A stretch of 64,000 nt of DNA, from the NCBI RefSeq assembly GCF_029626155.1, contig NZ_JARUBL010000001.1, positions 1,488,001 to 1,552,000 of the forward strand. The letters run 5' to 3'. Of this stretch, positions 1 through 9,290 are shown one piece after another. Origin of the DNA: Solwaraspora sp. WMMD1047 (GTDB lineage Bacteria > Actinomycetota > Actinomycetes > Mycobacteriales > Micromonosporaceae). How positions within the stretch are numbered: the first letter of the stretch is position 1; the number at the start of each line of letters is the position of its first letter. The notes beneath the pieces are model-generated. The model did not search any database. It was not told the DNA's origin and saw only the letters and a list, made by a program, of their open reading frames with translations. A program made the translations under genes and the position numbers.

Positions 1-918
1 CGGCGCCAGGTCGGCGGTCACCGGCACCTGCGGGAACTTCGCCAGCACCGTACGCAGCCGGTGGTCCAGCCGGACCGGCGCGTCCGGGCCGGGACCGTCG
101 GCATCCGCGTGCGCGCGGGCGTCGGCCAGCGCCGAGAGGGTACGCAGATCCGCGCCGGCCCGCTCCCGCAGCAGCGCCGAGCCCGCCGGCACCGCGCCGA
201 GACTGACCACGGTGAGGGTGGAGAGCACCGTGTCGTGCAGGTCGCGGTTCTGCCGACGCTCGGCGGACCGGGCGGCCCGAGCCACCGCCGCCTGCTCGGC
301 GCTGCGCCGGTAGTCGGCGAACGCCGCGTCCGCGCGCCGGCTGCTGCGCCGGGTCAGATAGCCCAGCGCCGCCGCGAACCCGGTCTGCACCACGAGCGTC
401 ACGGCGTGCGCGGTCGCCTCCGCGGGCTCGCCCGCCCGGTGCGCGCCGACCGCGTACGCGGCGGCGATCAGCAGCCCGGCCGGGATCGACTGTCCCAGTG
501 GCAGCGCGAACTGGGCCACCACCACCGAGGTGCTGGCCAGGATCGCGATCCAGCTCACCTCCCCGGGCAGCACCTCGGGCGCCACCAACCGGTTGATGAA
601 CAGACAGGCGACCGCGGTGAGCGCGATGTCGACGTAGCTGACCCAGGCGGTCAGGCCGTGCCGCACGGTCCACCAGGCGTAGCCGGCCGACCAAGCGGTC
701 AGCAGCAGCACCGCGCCGACCAGCAGCGGGGTGGAGACCGGTGGGCTGCGTACCGCGAGCGCCGCCGCGGCGCCGGCCAGGCCGCAACTGAGCCGGATCA
801 TCGCCGGCAGGATGGCGAAGACCCGCAACAGGGCCCCGCTGGCCGGGGTCTCGCCGACGCCCGGGGCGTCCGCGTCCGCGCCGGCCCGGCCGGTCAGGGC
901 GGACACGGCGGGCGTCAT
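1..918 (-). CDS. Sensor histidine kinase, C-terminus cut off by window edge
   Basis: Open minus-strand frame from an ATG at 918 to the window edge (306 codons visible). A GGGAGGA ribosome site lies just upstream of the ATG. The first ~200 residues are hydrophobic and read as several membrane helices. A HisKA_3-type phospho-acceptor motif (RDLHDTVLS) places the phosphorylated histidine near residue 228; the ATPase domain would continue outside the window. Members of this class (NarL/DesK type) autophosphorylate and pass phosphate to a LuxR-type regulator. It is divergent from a second kinase at 1139, so the two share a 220-bp promoter region. Its own regulator is probably encoded beyond the left edge. 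Signal unknown. Confidence 0.85.
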   Translation of the reverse strand, partial: MTPAVSALTGRAGADADAPGVGETPASGALLRVFAILPAMIRLSCGLAGAAAALAVRSPPVSTPLLVGAVLLLTAWSAGYAWWTVRHGLTAWVSYVDIALTAVACLFINRLVAPEVLPGEVSWIAILASTSVVVAQFALPLGQSIPAGLLIAAAYAVGAHRAGEPAEATAHAVTLVVQTGFAAALGYLTRRSSRRADAAFADYRRSAEQAAVARAARSAERRQNRDLHDTVLSTLTVVSLGAVPAGSALLRERAGADLRTLSALADARAHADADGPGPDAPVRLDHRLRTVLAKFPQVPVTADLAP

Positions 919-1138
919 GGTCCGTCCTCCCTGCGGGAAACTGGGCGGGCGCGGTGCGACGATCCGGCTGGACCGACCAAGCCGGACCTGTCACATCGAC
1001 GCGGGAGAATAGCATGCAAACGGTACCCAGTTCCGCGCTGTGCCGGTAAGTGGCAACCGGGCAACGGCCGGCCAGCAGCGGGACAGCGGCAGCCGGCCGG
1101 GTGGTTGCCGCTGCCGGCCGGGCCGGTAGCGTCGCGGT

Positions 1139-2323
1139 GTGGGTGTCCGTCGCTCGGCCCGGGACTGGGGTGTCGACGCCGCGCTGGTGGCCGGGGCCGC
1201 GGTGCTGGGCGGCCTCTTCCTGCTCTCCACGGTCACCGCCGAACCGTTGCCGCCGACCCTGCCGCCGCTGGGCCTCGACATCGGCATCGGGGTGGCCGCC
1301 TGCGTCGCGGTGCTGCTGTTCCGGCGGCGCTGGCCGGTGGCGCTGGCGCTGGCCTGCATTCCGGTGGCGCTGATCTCGTCGGCCGCGATGGGACCCACCG
1401 CGTTGGCCGTCTTCACCGTCGCGGCGTACCGCTCCTGGCGGGTGACCGCGGCGGTCGCCGGTGCCCACCTGCTGATGAACGTGCTGGTGCTGGAGTTCGC
1501 CCCGATCACCCAACGGCAGTACGTCGAGACGGTGGTCACGATGCTGCTGCTCGACACCGCGCTGGTCGCCACCGGGATGCTGGTCCGCTCCCAGCGGATG
1601 CTGGTCCGGTCGCTGCAGGACCGGGCCCGGCAGGCCGAGGAGGGTCAGCGGCTGCGGGTGGAGGAGGCCCGCCATCTGGAACGCGAGCGGCTGGCCCGGG
1701 AGATGCACGACGTGCTGGCCCACCGGATCTCGCTGCTGGCCGTACACGCCGGCGCGCTGGAGTTCCGCCGGACCGCCACCGCCGAGGAGGCCCGCGCGGC
1801 CGGGGTCATCCGGCAGAGCGCCTACGACGCGCTGGAGGACCTGCGCGAGGTGCTCGGCATGCTCCGGGGAACCCCGGGCGGAGCCGATCCGGAGCGGCCG
1901 CAACCCACCCTCGCCGACCTGCCCGCGCTGGTGGAGGAGTCCCGCCGGGCCGGCATGCGGGTGGTCCTCGACGACCGGCTCGGCAAACCCGACCCGGTGC
2001 CAGCCGGCATCGGCCGGCACGTCTACCGGATCGTGCAGGAAGGGCTGACGAACGCCCGCAAGCACGCGCCGGGCGCCGAGGTCCGGGTCACCCTCACCGC
2101 GCCGGACCAGGCGACCGAAGCCGATCCGGCGGCGGCCGACCAGCTCGCCATCGAGGTCGTCAACCCGATGCCGCTGGGCATCGCCACCGCCGAGATCCCC
2201 GGCGCCGGCGCCGGCCTGATCGGCCTGCGGGAACGGCTGGACCTGATCGGCGGGCGGCTGGAGCACGAACGCACGCCCGGCGGAGACTTCCGGCTGCGGG
2301 CCTGGATACCGTGGCGGGCATGA
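1139..2323 (+). CDS. Two-component sensor histidine kinase (HisKA_3/HATPase)
   Basis: 394 residues from a GTG at 1139. Hydrophobic helices fill residues ~12-165, followed by a linker rich in charged residues and the H-box REMHDVLAHRIS with His190 as phospho-acceptor. An N-box-like segment (QEGLTNARKHAPGAE) and a glycine-rich G-box (GAGLIGLRERL) near the C-terminus belong to the HATPase_c domain. The kinase is membrane bound and should phosphorylate the regulator encoded next, because its TGA overlaps that gene's ATG (ATGA). A later start cannot be excluded, but the N-terminal helices argue for the GTG. The stimulus is unknown. Confidence 0.9.
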   Translation: MGVRRSARDWGVDAALVAGAAVLGGLFLLSTVTAEPLPPTLPPLGLDIGIGVAACVAVLLFRRRWPVALALACIPVALISSAAMGPTALAVFTVAAYRSWRVTAAVAGAHLLMNVLVLEFAPITQRQYVETVVTMLLLDTALVATGMLVRSQRMLVRSLQDRARQAEEGQRLRVEEARHLERERLAREMHDVLAHRISLLAVHAGALEFRRTATAEEARAAGVIRQSAYDALEDLREVLGMLRGTPGGADPERPQPTLADLPALVEESRRAGMRVVLDDRLGKPDPVPAGIGRHVYRIVQEGLTNARKHAPGAEVRVTLTAPDQATEADPAAADQLAIEVVNPMPLGIATAEIPGAGAGLIGLRERLDLIGGRLEHERTPGGDFRLRAWIPWRA

Positions 2324-2973
2324 CCACCACCGTCCGGGTCCTCATCGTCGACGACGACGCCCTGGTCCGCGCCGGCCTGGCCATGATGCTCAGCGAGTTC
2401 GAGGGGATCGACGTGGTCGGCTCGGTCGGCGACGGCATCGAGGTGCTGCCCGCGGTGAACCAGCACCGGCCGGACGTGGTCCTGATGGACATCCGGATGC
2501 CGCAGCTCGACGGGCTCGCCGCCACCGAGTCGCTGCGCGCCCGCCGGGACCCGCCGGAGATCATCATCCTCACCACCTTCGACACCGACCAGCACATCCG
2601 GCGGGCGATGCGGGCCGGCGCCAGCGGCTTCCTGCTCAAGCACACCCCGCCGCCGCAGATCGCCGAGGCGATCCGGCAGGTGGCCGCGGGCGAGCCGATG
2701 CTCTCGCCGAACGTGCTGCGCCGGATGATGGCCTACGTCGCCGACGCCGACCCGGACCCGCGCCGGGACCGGGCCCGCCAGCTGCTCGCCCGGCTCAGCG
2801 ACGGCGAGCGGGCGGTGGCGCAGCTGGTCGGCGAGGGCCGGACCAACAACGAGATCAGCCAGCAGCTGCTGATGAGCACGGCGACCGTCAAGGCGTACGT
2901 GTCGCGGATCCTGACCAAGCTCGACATGAACAACCGGGTGCAGATCGCCCTGCTCGTCCACGACGCGGGCTGA
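2320..2973 (+). CDS. NarL/LuxR-family response regulator
   Basis: 217 residues. An N-terminal receiver domain has the acidic pocket (Asp11-Asp13), phospho-acceptor Asp57 in VVLMDIRMP and a conserved Lys in FLLKHT. A C-terminal LuxR-type helix-turn-helix follows (residues ~150-210, TNNEISQQLLMSTATVKAYV). It starts at an ATG that overlaps the stop of the upstream kinase by four bases, so the pair is translationally coupled. It should bind DNA when phosphorylated by that kinase; target genes cannot be read from the sequence. Confidence 0.93.
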   Translation: MTTTVRVLIVDDDALVRAGLAMMLSEFEGIDVVGSVGDGIEVLPAVNQHRPDVVLMDIRMPQLDGLAATESLRARRDPPEIIILTTFDTDQHIRRAMRAGASGFLLKHTPPPQIAEAIRQVAAGEPMLSPNVLRRMMAYVADADPDPRRDRARQLLARLSDGERAVAQLVGEGRTNNEISQQLLMSTATVKAYVSRILTKLDMNNRVQIALLVHDAG

Positions 2974-3132
2974 CCTCGCGTCCCGCACTCCCCGAGGCCG
3001 CAGTCGCATGTTCGTGTCTGCGCCGCCGCCGTGTCACCCGCCGTTCCCTCAGCTCCGCGAGATTGACCGCGACCAGGCAGAACAGTCGGGCGCGGTAGGC
3101 CCGGACGGCGTACGGCGGGAGCGGAAACCGAG

Positions 3133-4833
3133 ATGGGTCACGGTCACCAGCACCACCAGCACGGCGAGCACGACCACGGCGGGGCCGCCACTGACGGCGT
3201 ACCGGAGGTTCTCGATCTGTCCGTGCCGGACGCGGAGCTGTCGCCGGCCGACGTCTCCCGGCGCGGCTTCCTGCGCAGCGCCGGGCTGCTCGGCGCGGGC
3301 GCCGCGGCGACCGCCTTCGTCGCGCCCGGAGCCGCGCACGCGCACGGGCCGGGCGGCGACCGGGACCGCACCGGCGGCTTCCGCTGGCTCGCCGGCGACC
3401 ACCACATCCACACCCAGTACAGCTCCGACGCCCAGTACCGGGTGATCGACCAGGCCCGGCACGCGCGGGCCTACGGGCTGGACTGGATGGTGGTGACCGA
3501 CCACGGCGGCGCCACCCACGCCAAGATCGGCGTCGAGAGGGTCAACCCGGACATCGTCGCCACCCGCGACCACCTCGACGACCTGCTGGTCTTCCAGGGT
3601 CTGGAGTGGAACATCCCGTCCGCCGAGCACGGCACGGTCTTCGTCCACCCGGGCCGCAACGAGGTCGCGGTGCTCAAGGAGTTCGAGAACACCTACGACG
3701 GCTCGGTGACCGGCACCTCCGCGCCGAGCCCGGCCAACGAGGCGCTGGCGGTCGCCGGCATCCGCTTCCTCGGCGAGGCGGTCCGCCGCCGCCGGATCGA
3801 CGGCGCGCTGTTCCTGGCCAACCACCCGGCCCGGCGCGGAGTGGACTCGCCGCACGAGATCCGGGCCTGGCGGGACGCCGACCCCACCGTCGCGGTCGGG
3901 ATGGAGGGCGCCCCCGGGCACCAGGCGTCCGGGATACCGGCCCCGAACGGTGCCGGCCGGGGCCGCGGCTACTACGAGGGCAGCCCGTCGGCGGCGTCGT
4001 TCCCCGGCTACCCGCTGGAGAGCTACCGGACCTGGGGCGGCTTCGACTGGATGACCGCCACCGTCGGCGGGCTCTGGGACAGCCTGCTGGCCGAGGGCCG
4101 GGCCTGGTGGATCAGCGCCAACTCCGACTCGCACGTCAACTACCTGGACACCTCGCAGCGCGGGCCCGGCAGCGACTTCAACGCCAACGGCCGGTATGAC
4201 GACCCGGTGCACGGACCGCTGCTCACCACCGCCGGCGACTTCTGGCCCGGCCAGTACAGCCGGACCCACGTCGGGGCGACCTCGTTCGCCTACCGGGCGG
4301 TGATGGACGGGCTGCGGGCCGGCCGGGTCTGGGTCGACCACGGCGGGCTGATCAGCGGCCTCGACATGCGGGCCCGGGTCGCCGGCGACCGGCGGCGCGA
4401 CTCCGGCACCCCGCTCGGCGGCGTGCTGAAGGTCCGCCGCGGCACCGCCGTCGAACTGACCATCGACATCGAGCTGGCGAACACCCCGAACTGGTCCCAG
4501 TTCGTGCCGGTGCTGGCCCGGGTCGACGTGATCGCCGGCCGGGTCACCGGCCCGGTCGCCGACGGCGACACGTTCACCGCCCCGGACACAAGGGTGGTCA
4601 GGTCCTTCGAGGTCAACCGGAGCGCCGGGCGGGTGTCGCTGCGGCACGCGCTCGGCCGGATCACCGAACCGTGCTACGTCCGGCTGCGCGGCACCGACGG
4701 CAACCGCGGCGCGCCCGGCCTGCTGGGCGCGGCCGTCGACCCGGCCGGGCCGGCGATGGACGTGGTCGGCGCCGCCGACCCGTGGCAGGACCTCTGGTTC
4801 TACGCGAACCCGATCTGGGTGGTGCCGAGTTGA
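3133..4833 (+). CDS. Tat-exported PHP-domain phosphoesterase-like protein
   Basis: 566 residues. The N-terminus is His-rich (HGHQHHQHGEHDHGG) and is followed by a twin-arginine signal (SRRGFLRSAG, then a hydrophobic stretch ending AHA near residue 72). The mature part opens with a PHP-type metal motif (GDHHIHTQYSSD, ~residues 88-100) and has further metal-ligand candidates (TDHGG, ANHPARRG, SDSHVN). PHP domains are metal-dependent phosphoesterases; an exported one probably acts on an extracellular phosphate ester, but the substrate is unknown. The His-rich leader could bind metal before or during export. The TGA overlaps the TTG start of the next gene, suggesting one operon. Confidence 0.8.
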   Translation: MGHGHQHHQHGEHDHGGAATDGVPEVLDLSVPDAELSPADVSRRGFLRSAGLLGAGAAATAFVAPGAAHAHGPGGDRDRTGGFRWLAGDHHIHTQYSSDAQYRVIDQARHARAYGLDWMVVTDHGGATHAKIGVERVNPDIVATRDHLDDLLVFQGLEWNIPSAEHGTVFVHPGRNEVAVLKEFENTYDGSVTGTSAPSPANEALAVAGIRFLGEAVRRRRIDGALFLANHPARRGVDSPHEIRAWRDADPTVAVGMEGAPGHQASGIPAPNGAGRGRGYYEGSPSAASFPGYPLESYRTWGGFDWMTATVGGLWDSLLAEGRAWWISANSDSHVNYLDTSQRGPGSDFNANGRYDDPVHGPLLTTAGDFWPGQYSRTHVGATSFAYRAVMDGLRAGRVWVDHGGLISGLDMRARVAGDRRRDSGTPLGGVLKVRRGTAVELTIDIELANTPNWSQFVPVLARVDVIAGRVTGPVADGDTFTAPDTRVVRSFEVNRSAGRVSLRHALGRITEPCYVRLRGTDGNRGAPGLLGAAVDPAGPAMDVVGAADPWQDLWFYANPIWVVPS

Positions 4834-5360
4834 TCACCGACAGCCGGCCGGTGACGGTCGAACACAGCGGCTTCAGCCTCGGTCACCGGACCGACCAGGA
4901 CGCCGAGCACTGGCTGCGCGAGGTGGTGGCGCCCCTCGGCCTGCCCGACCTGGTGGCCTGCACCCATCTGGTACGCCACCCGTGGCCGCACGTCGCGGTC
5001 AGCCTCTCGGTGCCGGCGCCGGACGTGCTGCCGCCGCCGGCCCCGGAACTCGCCGGGCCGGCGGCCTGGGCGGCGGCCGAGCACGCCGGCCGGCGGTCGG
5101 GCCGGGCGGTGCTCTACCCGGGCTCGACCGAACTGGTCGGTACCGTCCGGGTGGCCGACCTGATCGAGGTCAGCGCCATCGACCGGGTGGTGCTGCTCGG
5201 CGGCGAGGACGCCGATCCGGTGGCCCTGGTCGACACCCGCGACTTCGTCCGGCCGCAGTGGCGCAACGGTCAGCTGGTGCTGATCGCGGCGCACGCCGGC
5301 CCGGGCCGGATCGCGCCGTTCGAACTGCCCGACCCGACGCCCTGCTGCGCCGACCACTGA
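4830..5360 (+). CDS. Conserved hypothetical protein, coupled to the PHP gene
   Basis: 176 residues if translation starts at the TTG at 4830, which overlaps the upstream stop (TTGA). A GTG at 4851 is an alternative start. No signal peptide, membrane segment or recognised catalytic motif. The C-terminus ends in a Cys pair (TPCCADH). I do not recognise the family. Its tight overlap with the exported PHP protein gene suggests a linked role, for example a cytoplasmic partner, but that is inference only. Confidence 0.6.
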   Translation: MITDSRPVTVEHSGFSLGHRTDQDAEHWLREVVAPLGLPDLVACTHLVRHPWPHVAVSLSVPAPDVLPPPAPELAGPAAWAAAEHAGRRSGRAVLYPGSTELVGTVRVADLIEVSAIDRVVLLGGEDADPVALVDTRDFVRPQWRNGQLVLIAAHAGPGRIAPFELPDPTPCCADH

Positions 5361-5402
5361 CCGCCGGCCGGCGGCGGGCACCGGTGGCTCGTCCAGCCCG
5401 CC

Positions 5403-5422
5403 GGCGGCCCGTCCAGGCCGCC
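5403..5422. terminator. Bidirectional terminator-like hairpin
   Basis: Perfect 7-bp inverted repeat GGCGGCC / GGCCGCC around a 6-base loop. It lies between two genes that end facing each other (stops at 5360 and 5469). There is no T-tract, as is usual in high-GC actinomycetes. Confidence 0.5.
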
Positions 5423-5468
5423 GCTGGCTCGTCGGCCGGCGGATACTGCCCGGCCCGGCCGGGGAGGC

Positions 5469-6413
5469 TCAGGCCGGGATCCAGTCGGCGTTGGCGCCAC
5501 AGACGATCAGGCAGGGGTGCTCACCGGGGACCCGGCCGGCCAGCCAGGCCGCGAAGGCGGCCGCGCCGGCCGGCTCCACGGCCAGCCGGAACTCGTCCCA
5601 GAGCCGGTCCCGGGCGGCCAGGATCTCGGCGTCGTCGACCAGGGCGAGCCGGGTGTCGGCCGCCCGCAGCAGGGCGTACGGCAGCTCGCCGACCCGGCTG
5701 GCGCCGAGCGCGGAGGCGGCCACCGAGTCGACCGGGCCGTCGACCGGCTCACCGGCCGCCATCGCCGCGTGCAGGCTGGCGCAGCCGGCCGGCTCGACCC
5801 CGACGACCAACCGGTCGCCGACCGCCAGGCTCACCCCGGCGGCCAACCCGCCGCCACCGACCGCCACCGCCACCGAGTCGCACTCCGGAGCCTGCTCGAC
5901 GATCTCCAGCCCGACCGTGCCCTGCCCGGCGATCACCTCGGCGTCGTCGTACGCGGGCAGGTAGCGCAGCCCGGCCTCGGCCGCGTGGTTCAGCGCGGCG
6001 CAGGCCGCCTCGGCGTACCGGTCGCCGCCCCGGACCACCGTCGCGCCGGTCGCGGCGATCCGCCGCTCCTTATCCGGCGGCACGGTGTTCGGCACGAAGA
6101 TCGTCGCGGGTACGCCGAGCAGCCGGGCGGCGGTGGCCACCCCGAGCCCGTGGTTGCCGCCGGAGGCCGCGACCACCGGCACGCCGGGCTGGCCCCGCAG
6201 CAGTGCGTGGGTCGCACCGCGCACCTTGAACGAGCCGGTGAGTTGGAGGTTCTCCAGCTTGAGGGTGACCGGTCGACCGTCGACGACGGTCGTCAGGACG
6301 GGGGTGCGCCGCACGTGGCCGGCGATCAGGCCGGCGGCCCGCCGCACGTCCGCGAGGGCGGGGGGCGCTCCGGTCACCGGCTGCCGGGGCTGGGTCGATG
6401 CCTCTGAGTTCAC
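5469..6413 (-). CDS. Threonine/serine dehydratase-like PLP enzyme
   Basis: 314 residues from a GTG at 6413. It is a fold-type II PLP enzyme: GSFKVRG carries the Schiff-base lysine Lys63, SGGNHGLG binds substrate and cofactor, and a glycine loop (VGGGGLAAG) holds the PLP phosphate. At ~310 residues it lacks the C-terminal regulatory ACT domain of biosynthetic threonine deaminase, so it resembles the short catabolic dehydratases. Expected reaction: deamination of L-threonine or L-serine to the 2-oxo acid and ammonia; exact substrate not determined. Cytoplasmic, single gene, convergent with the upstream neighbour. Confidence 0.85.
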   Translation of the reverse strand: MNSEASTQPRQPVTGAPPALADVRRAAGLIAGHVRRTPVLTTVVDGRPVTLKLENLQLTGSFKVRGATHALLRGQPGVPVVAASGGNHGLGVATAARLLGVPATIFVPNTVPPDKERRIAATGATVVRGGDRYAEAACAALNHAAEAGLRYLPAYDDAEVIAGQGTVGLEIVEQAPECDSVAVAVGGGGLAAGVSLAVGDRLVVGVEPAGCASLHAAMAAGEPVDGPVDSVAASALGASRVGELPYALLRAADTRLALVDDAEILAARDRLWDEFRLAVEPAGAAAFAAWLAGRVPGEHPCLIVCGANADWIPA

Positions 6414-6557
6414 CCGACCACCCTGCCACGGGGACCTGGCCGGATCGGGGTGAGCCAGTTCACGTCCGCCGGGCGCCAGTGCCAATACATCCGTCCACAT
6501 CGATGTTTTTGGCTCCGGGTCTGGCGCGGTGCCGGCGGGCTGCTCTAGCGTCGAGAC

Positions 6558-7835
6558 ATGGTCTCCCGTCGATCGATCCTTCGGGCGGTACCTGCCGTCG
6601 CCGCCGTCGCCGCCCTGCCAGATCTTCCCCGCCGGCTGACCGCTGATCCGGTCCGCCTGCCCCCCGACCCGGCCACCATGGCGGCCGCCGCGGGCGCGGT
6701 ACGCGGCTTCACGGCCGACCTCTACCACACCCTCGCGTCGAGCCACCCGGGCGGCAACGTGGTGTGCGCGCCGTACTCGGTCGGGCTCGCGCTCGCGATG
6801 ACCCGCGCCGGCGCCGGCTCGACCACCGCCGACGAGATGGACGCCGTGCTGCACGCGCCGCACCCGCGACCCGACGCGCTGCACAGTGGACTCAACACCG
6901 TCGACCAGTCGCTCGCCGGCCGGTTCGCCGACGGCGACGGGACCAAGAAGCCCCGGCTGATCACCGCCAACGCCCTCTGGACCCGACTGGACCTGGGGCT
7001 GCGACCCGGGTTCGGCGACACCCTGGCCGGCTACTACGGTGCCGCGCCGCACCCGGTCGACTTCGGCGGCGCGCCGGAGTCGGCCCGGCAGGAGATCAAC
7101 GCCTGGGTCTCCGACCGCACCAACGCGAAGATCGAAGAGCTGCTCGGGTCCGACAGCGTGAGCTCCGACACCAGGCTGATCCTCACCAACACGGTGTACC
7201 TGATGGCGGCCTGGCGGTACCCGTTCACCGCGCGGGCCACGGCCGTCGAGCCGTTCACCCGCGACGATGGCAGCGTCGTCGACGTCCCGATGATGCGCGG
7301 CCCGTTCGACCGGATGGGCTACCTCGAAGGGGACGGGTGGCGCGCGGTCGACGTGCCGTACGAGGGCGGCGCGCTGGCGATGGCCATCGTCATGCCGACC
7401 AGCGGCGACCTCGCCGCCGTCGAGGCGAACCTCGACGGGACCGGGCTGGGCGCGCTGCTTACCGGCTTCCAGACCACCGACGTCCAGCTGCGTATGCCGC
7501 GGTGGACGTTCCGCCTGCCGGCCGAGTTGGGCGTCGCCCTGAGCGGCCTCGGCATGCCCACGGCATTCACCCCGCAGGCCGACTTCACACCGATGAGCAC
7601 CACCGATCCCGACCTGTGCATCGACGACGTGGTGCACGAGACGTTCATCGCGGTGGACGAGAAGGGCACCGAGGCGGCCGCCGCCACGGCCGTCATCATC
7701 CGGCCACCGTCGATCCCGCAGGGGCCGCAGTTCTTCGTGAACCGCCCGTTCCTCTACGTCATCCACGACCGGCTGACCGGCATACCGCTGTTCCTCGGCC
7801 GGGTCCACGACCCGCTGGTCACCGGCCCGGCCTGA
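6558..7835 (+). CDS. Secreted serpin (serine protease inhibitor)
   Basis: 425 residues. The N-terminus has a twin-arginine-like signal (SRRSILRAVPAVAAVAAL), so the inhibitor is likely exported. The rest is a complete serpin fold by motif: NVVCAPYSVGLALAM near residue 70, the hinge KGTEAAAATAV (~residues 369-379), and the signature FFVNRPFLYVIHD before the C-terminus. The small-residue hinge is the hallmark of inhibitory serpins that trap a protease by loop insertion. The reactive-centre loop lies between the hinge and FFVNRPF, roughly residues 378-392, and is Pro-rich; the P1 residue cannot be assigned with certainty. It stands alone with no protease gene next to it. Confidence 0.9.
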   Translation: MVSRRSILRAVPAVAAVAALPDLPRRLTADPVRLPPDPATMAAAAGAVRGFTADLYHTLASSHPGGNVVCAPYSVGLALAMTRAGAGSTTADEMDAVLHAPHPRPDALHSGLNTVDQSLAGRFADGDGTKKPRLITANALWTRLDLGLRPGFGDTLAGYYGAAPHPVDFGGAPESARQEINAWVSDRTNAKIEELLGSDSVSSDTRLILTNTVYLMAAWRYPFTARATAVEPFTRDDGSVVDVPMMRGPFDRMGYLEGDGWRAVDVPYEGGALAMAIVMPTSGDLAAVEANLDGTGLGALLTGFQTTDVQLRMPRWTFRLPAELGVALSGLGMPTAFTPQADFTPMSTTDPDLCIDDVVHETFIAVDEKGTEAAAATAVIIRPPSIPQGPQFFVNRPFLYVIHDRLTGIPLFLGRVHDPLVTGPA

Positions 7836-7863
7836 CCGCGGCCCGAGCGTCCCGTACCACCGC

Positions 7864-7882
7864 GCGGCAGATCCTTACCTGC
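7864..7882 (+). repeat. Outlying partial copy of the GCGGCAG repeat family
   Basis: GCGGCAGATCC about 30 bp after the serpin stop, followed by TTACCTGCC. It matches the left half of the repeat dispersed at 18-30 kb but diverges after the C-C. Its presence here suggests the motif is not confined to that island. Could be chance. Confidence 0.3.
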
Positions 7883-7934
7883 CTCGAACCCGAAATGTGC
7901 CTGCCGCGAACATTGACCGGTTACCGTCGGGGCC

Positions 7935-9275
7935 ATGGCCGACCGGGAAACTGTCGCGCACCTGCTGCGCCGGGCGACGTTCGGTCCGAGCGCCGAGGAG
8001 GTGGACGCCGCCGAGCGGGCCGGGCCCGCCGCGACCCTGAACCGACTGCTCCGCCCGGCCGGCGCCGACCCGGGCGCGGCGGCCACTCCGGTGCCGGTGC
8101 TGGGCGTCGACCCGACCGCGGCGCTCCGCCCGAACAGTGATCGCCAACAGCGGCAGGAGGCCAACCAGCGCCGCCGCGAGCAGAGCCGGCAACTGCTCGA
8201 ATGGTGGCTGGACCGGATGGTGGCGGCCGAGCACCAGCTCACCGAGAAGCTGGTCTTCTTCTGGCACGGTCACTGGGCGACAAGCATCCGCAAGGTCCGG
8301 TCCGCCCAGCTCATGCTCGGTCAGCTCGACACGCTGCGCCGGCACGGCCGCGGCGACTACGGCACCCTCATCGCGGCGATGGTCCGTGATCCGGCGCTGA
8401 TCCGCTGGCTGGACGGGCAGCGCAACACCCGGGCCGCCCCGAACGAGAACCTGGCCCGGGAGTTACTGGAGCTGTTCACCCTCGGCGTCGGGCACTACAC
8501 CGAGGCCGACGTGAAAGCCGGCGCCCGGGCGTTGACCGGCTGGACGGTGGACCGGCGTACCGGTGCCGCCCGGTTCGTGATCGACCGCCACGACGCCGGG
8601 CCGAAGACGATCCTCGGCCGCACCGCCACCTTCGGCGCCGTCTCCTACGCCCGACTGCTCGCCCGCCAGCCCCGGACGGCGCAGTTCATCCGGGACCGAC
8701 TCTGGCTGCGCTTCGCCGGCCCCAGCGGTGCGGCCCCGACCCCTGCCGCCGGGGGCGAGTCTGCTGCGCCGGCCACCGTCGGGGGTCAACCGCCGACGGA
8801 CACGCTGGCGGCGCTGCGGTCGGTGCTCACCGACCCGGCGTTCCCGGCCACCCGGGGCCAGCGCGTCAAGGAGCCGGTCGACTGGGCGGTGGGCGCAATG
8901 CGCCAGCTCGGCATCCGGCCGTCCGCGCTGACCGGGCAGCGGCGCGGCCAACTCCTCACCGGACTGTCCGGAATGGACCAGGTGCCGCTGCACCCACCCA
9001 GCGTCGGCGGCTGGCCGACCGGCACTGGCTGGCTGAACACCTCGTCACTGCAGGCCCGGATGCGGCTGGCGGAACTGTTCGCCACCGCGGCGGCACCGCT
9101 GGTCGGCCGGCGGCTCGCCGCCGCACCCGCCGCGGGCCGGCTCGACGCGCTGGAACGGCTGCTGGTGGTCGACGCCTGGACAGAGCGCACCCGGGCCGCG
9201 CTGACCCCGCTGGTGGATCGCCCGGAGCGGCTGCTCGCGGCCGCCCTGGTGAGCCCCGAATACACCGTCGACTGA
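7935..9275 (+). CDS. DUF1800 domain protein
   Basis: 446 residues from an ATG at 7935. It starts with the family signature (HLLRRATFGPS) and contains WHGHWATS, ENLARELLELFTLGVGHYTEADV and the closing ALVSPEYTV. DUF1800 proteins are nearly always encoded with a DUF1501 protein, as here (15-bp gap to the next gene). No biochemical function is established for the family. There is no signal peptide on this member, whereas its partner carries a Tat signal. Confidence 0.9.
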   Translation: MADRETVAHLLRRATFGPSAEEVDAAERAGPAATLNRLLRPAGADPGAAATPVPVLGVDPTAALRPNSDRQQRQEANQRRREQSRQLLEWWLDRMVAAEHQLTEKLVFFWHGHWATSIRKVRSAQLMLGQLDTLRRHGRGDYGTLIAAMVRDPALIRWLDGQRNTRAAPNENLARELLELFTLGVGHYTEADVKAGARALTGWTVDRRTGAARFVIDRHDAGPKTILGRTATFGAVSYARLLARQPRTAQFIRDRLWLRFAGPSGAAPTPAAGGESAAPATVGGQPPTDTLAALRSVLTDPAFPATRGQRVKEPVDWAVGAMRQLGIRPSALTGQRRGQLLTGLSGMDQVPLHPPSVGGWPTGTGWLNTSSLQARMRLAELFATAAAPLVGRRLAAAPAAGRLDALERLLVVDAWTERTRAALTPLVDRPERLLAAALVSPEYTVD

Positions 9276-9290
9276 TCGGAGGCGCTCCCG

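Noticed and set aside
61-2973. Very long plus-strand open frame (970 codons) covering the two kinases and regulator
   Set aside because: Only the last 217 codons (response regulator) read as protein. The rest is out of frame with the kinase at 1139 and antisense to the one ending at the edge, as expected in high-GC DNA.
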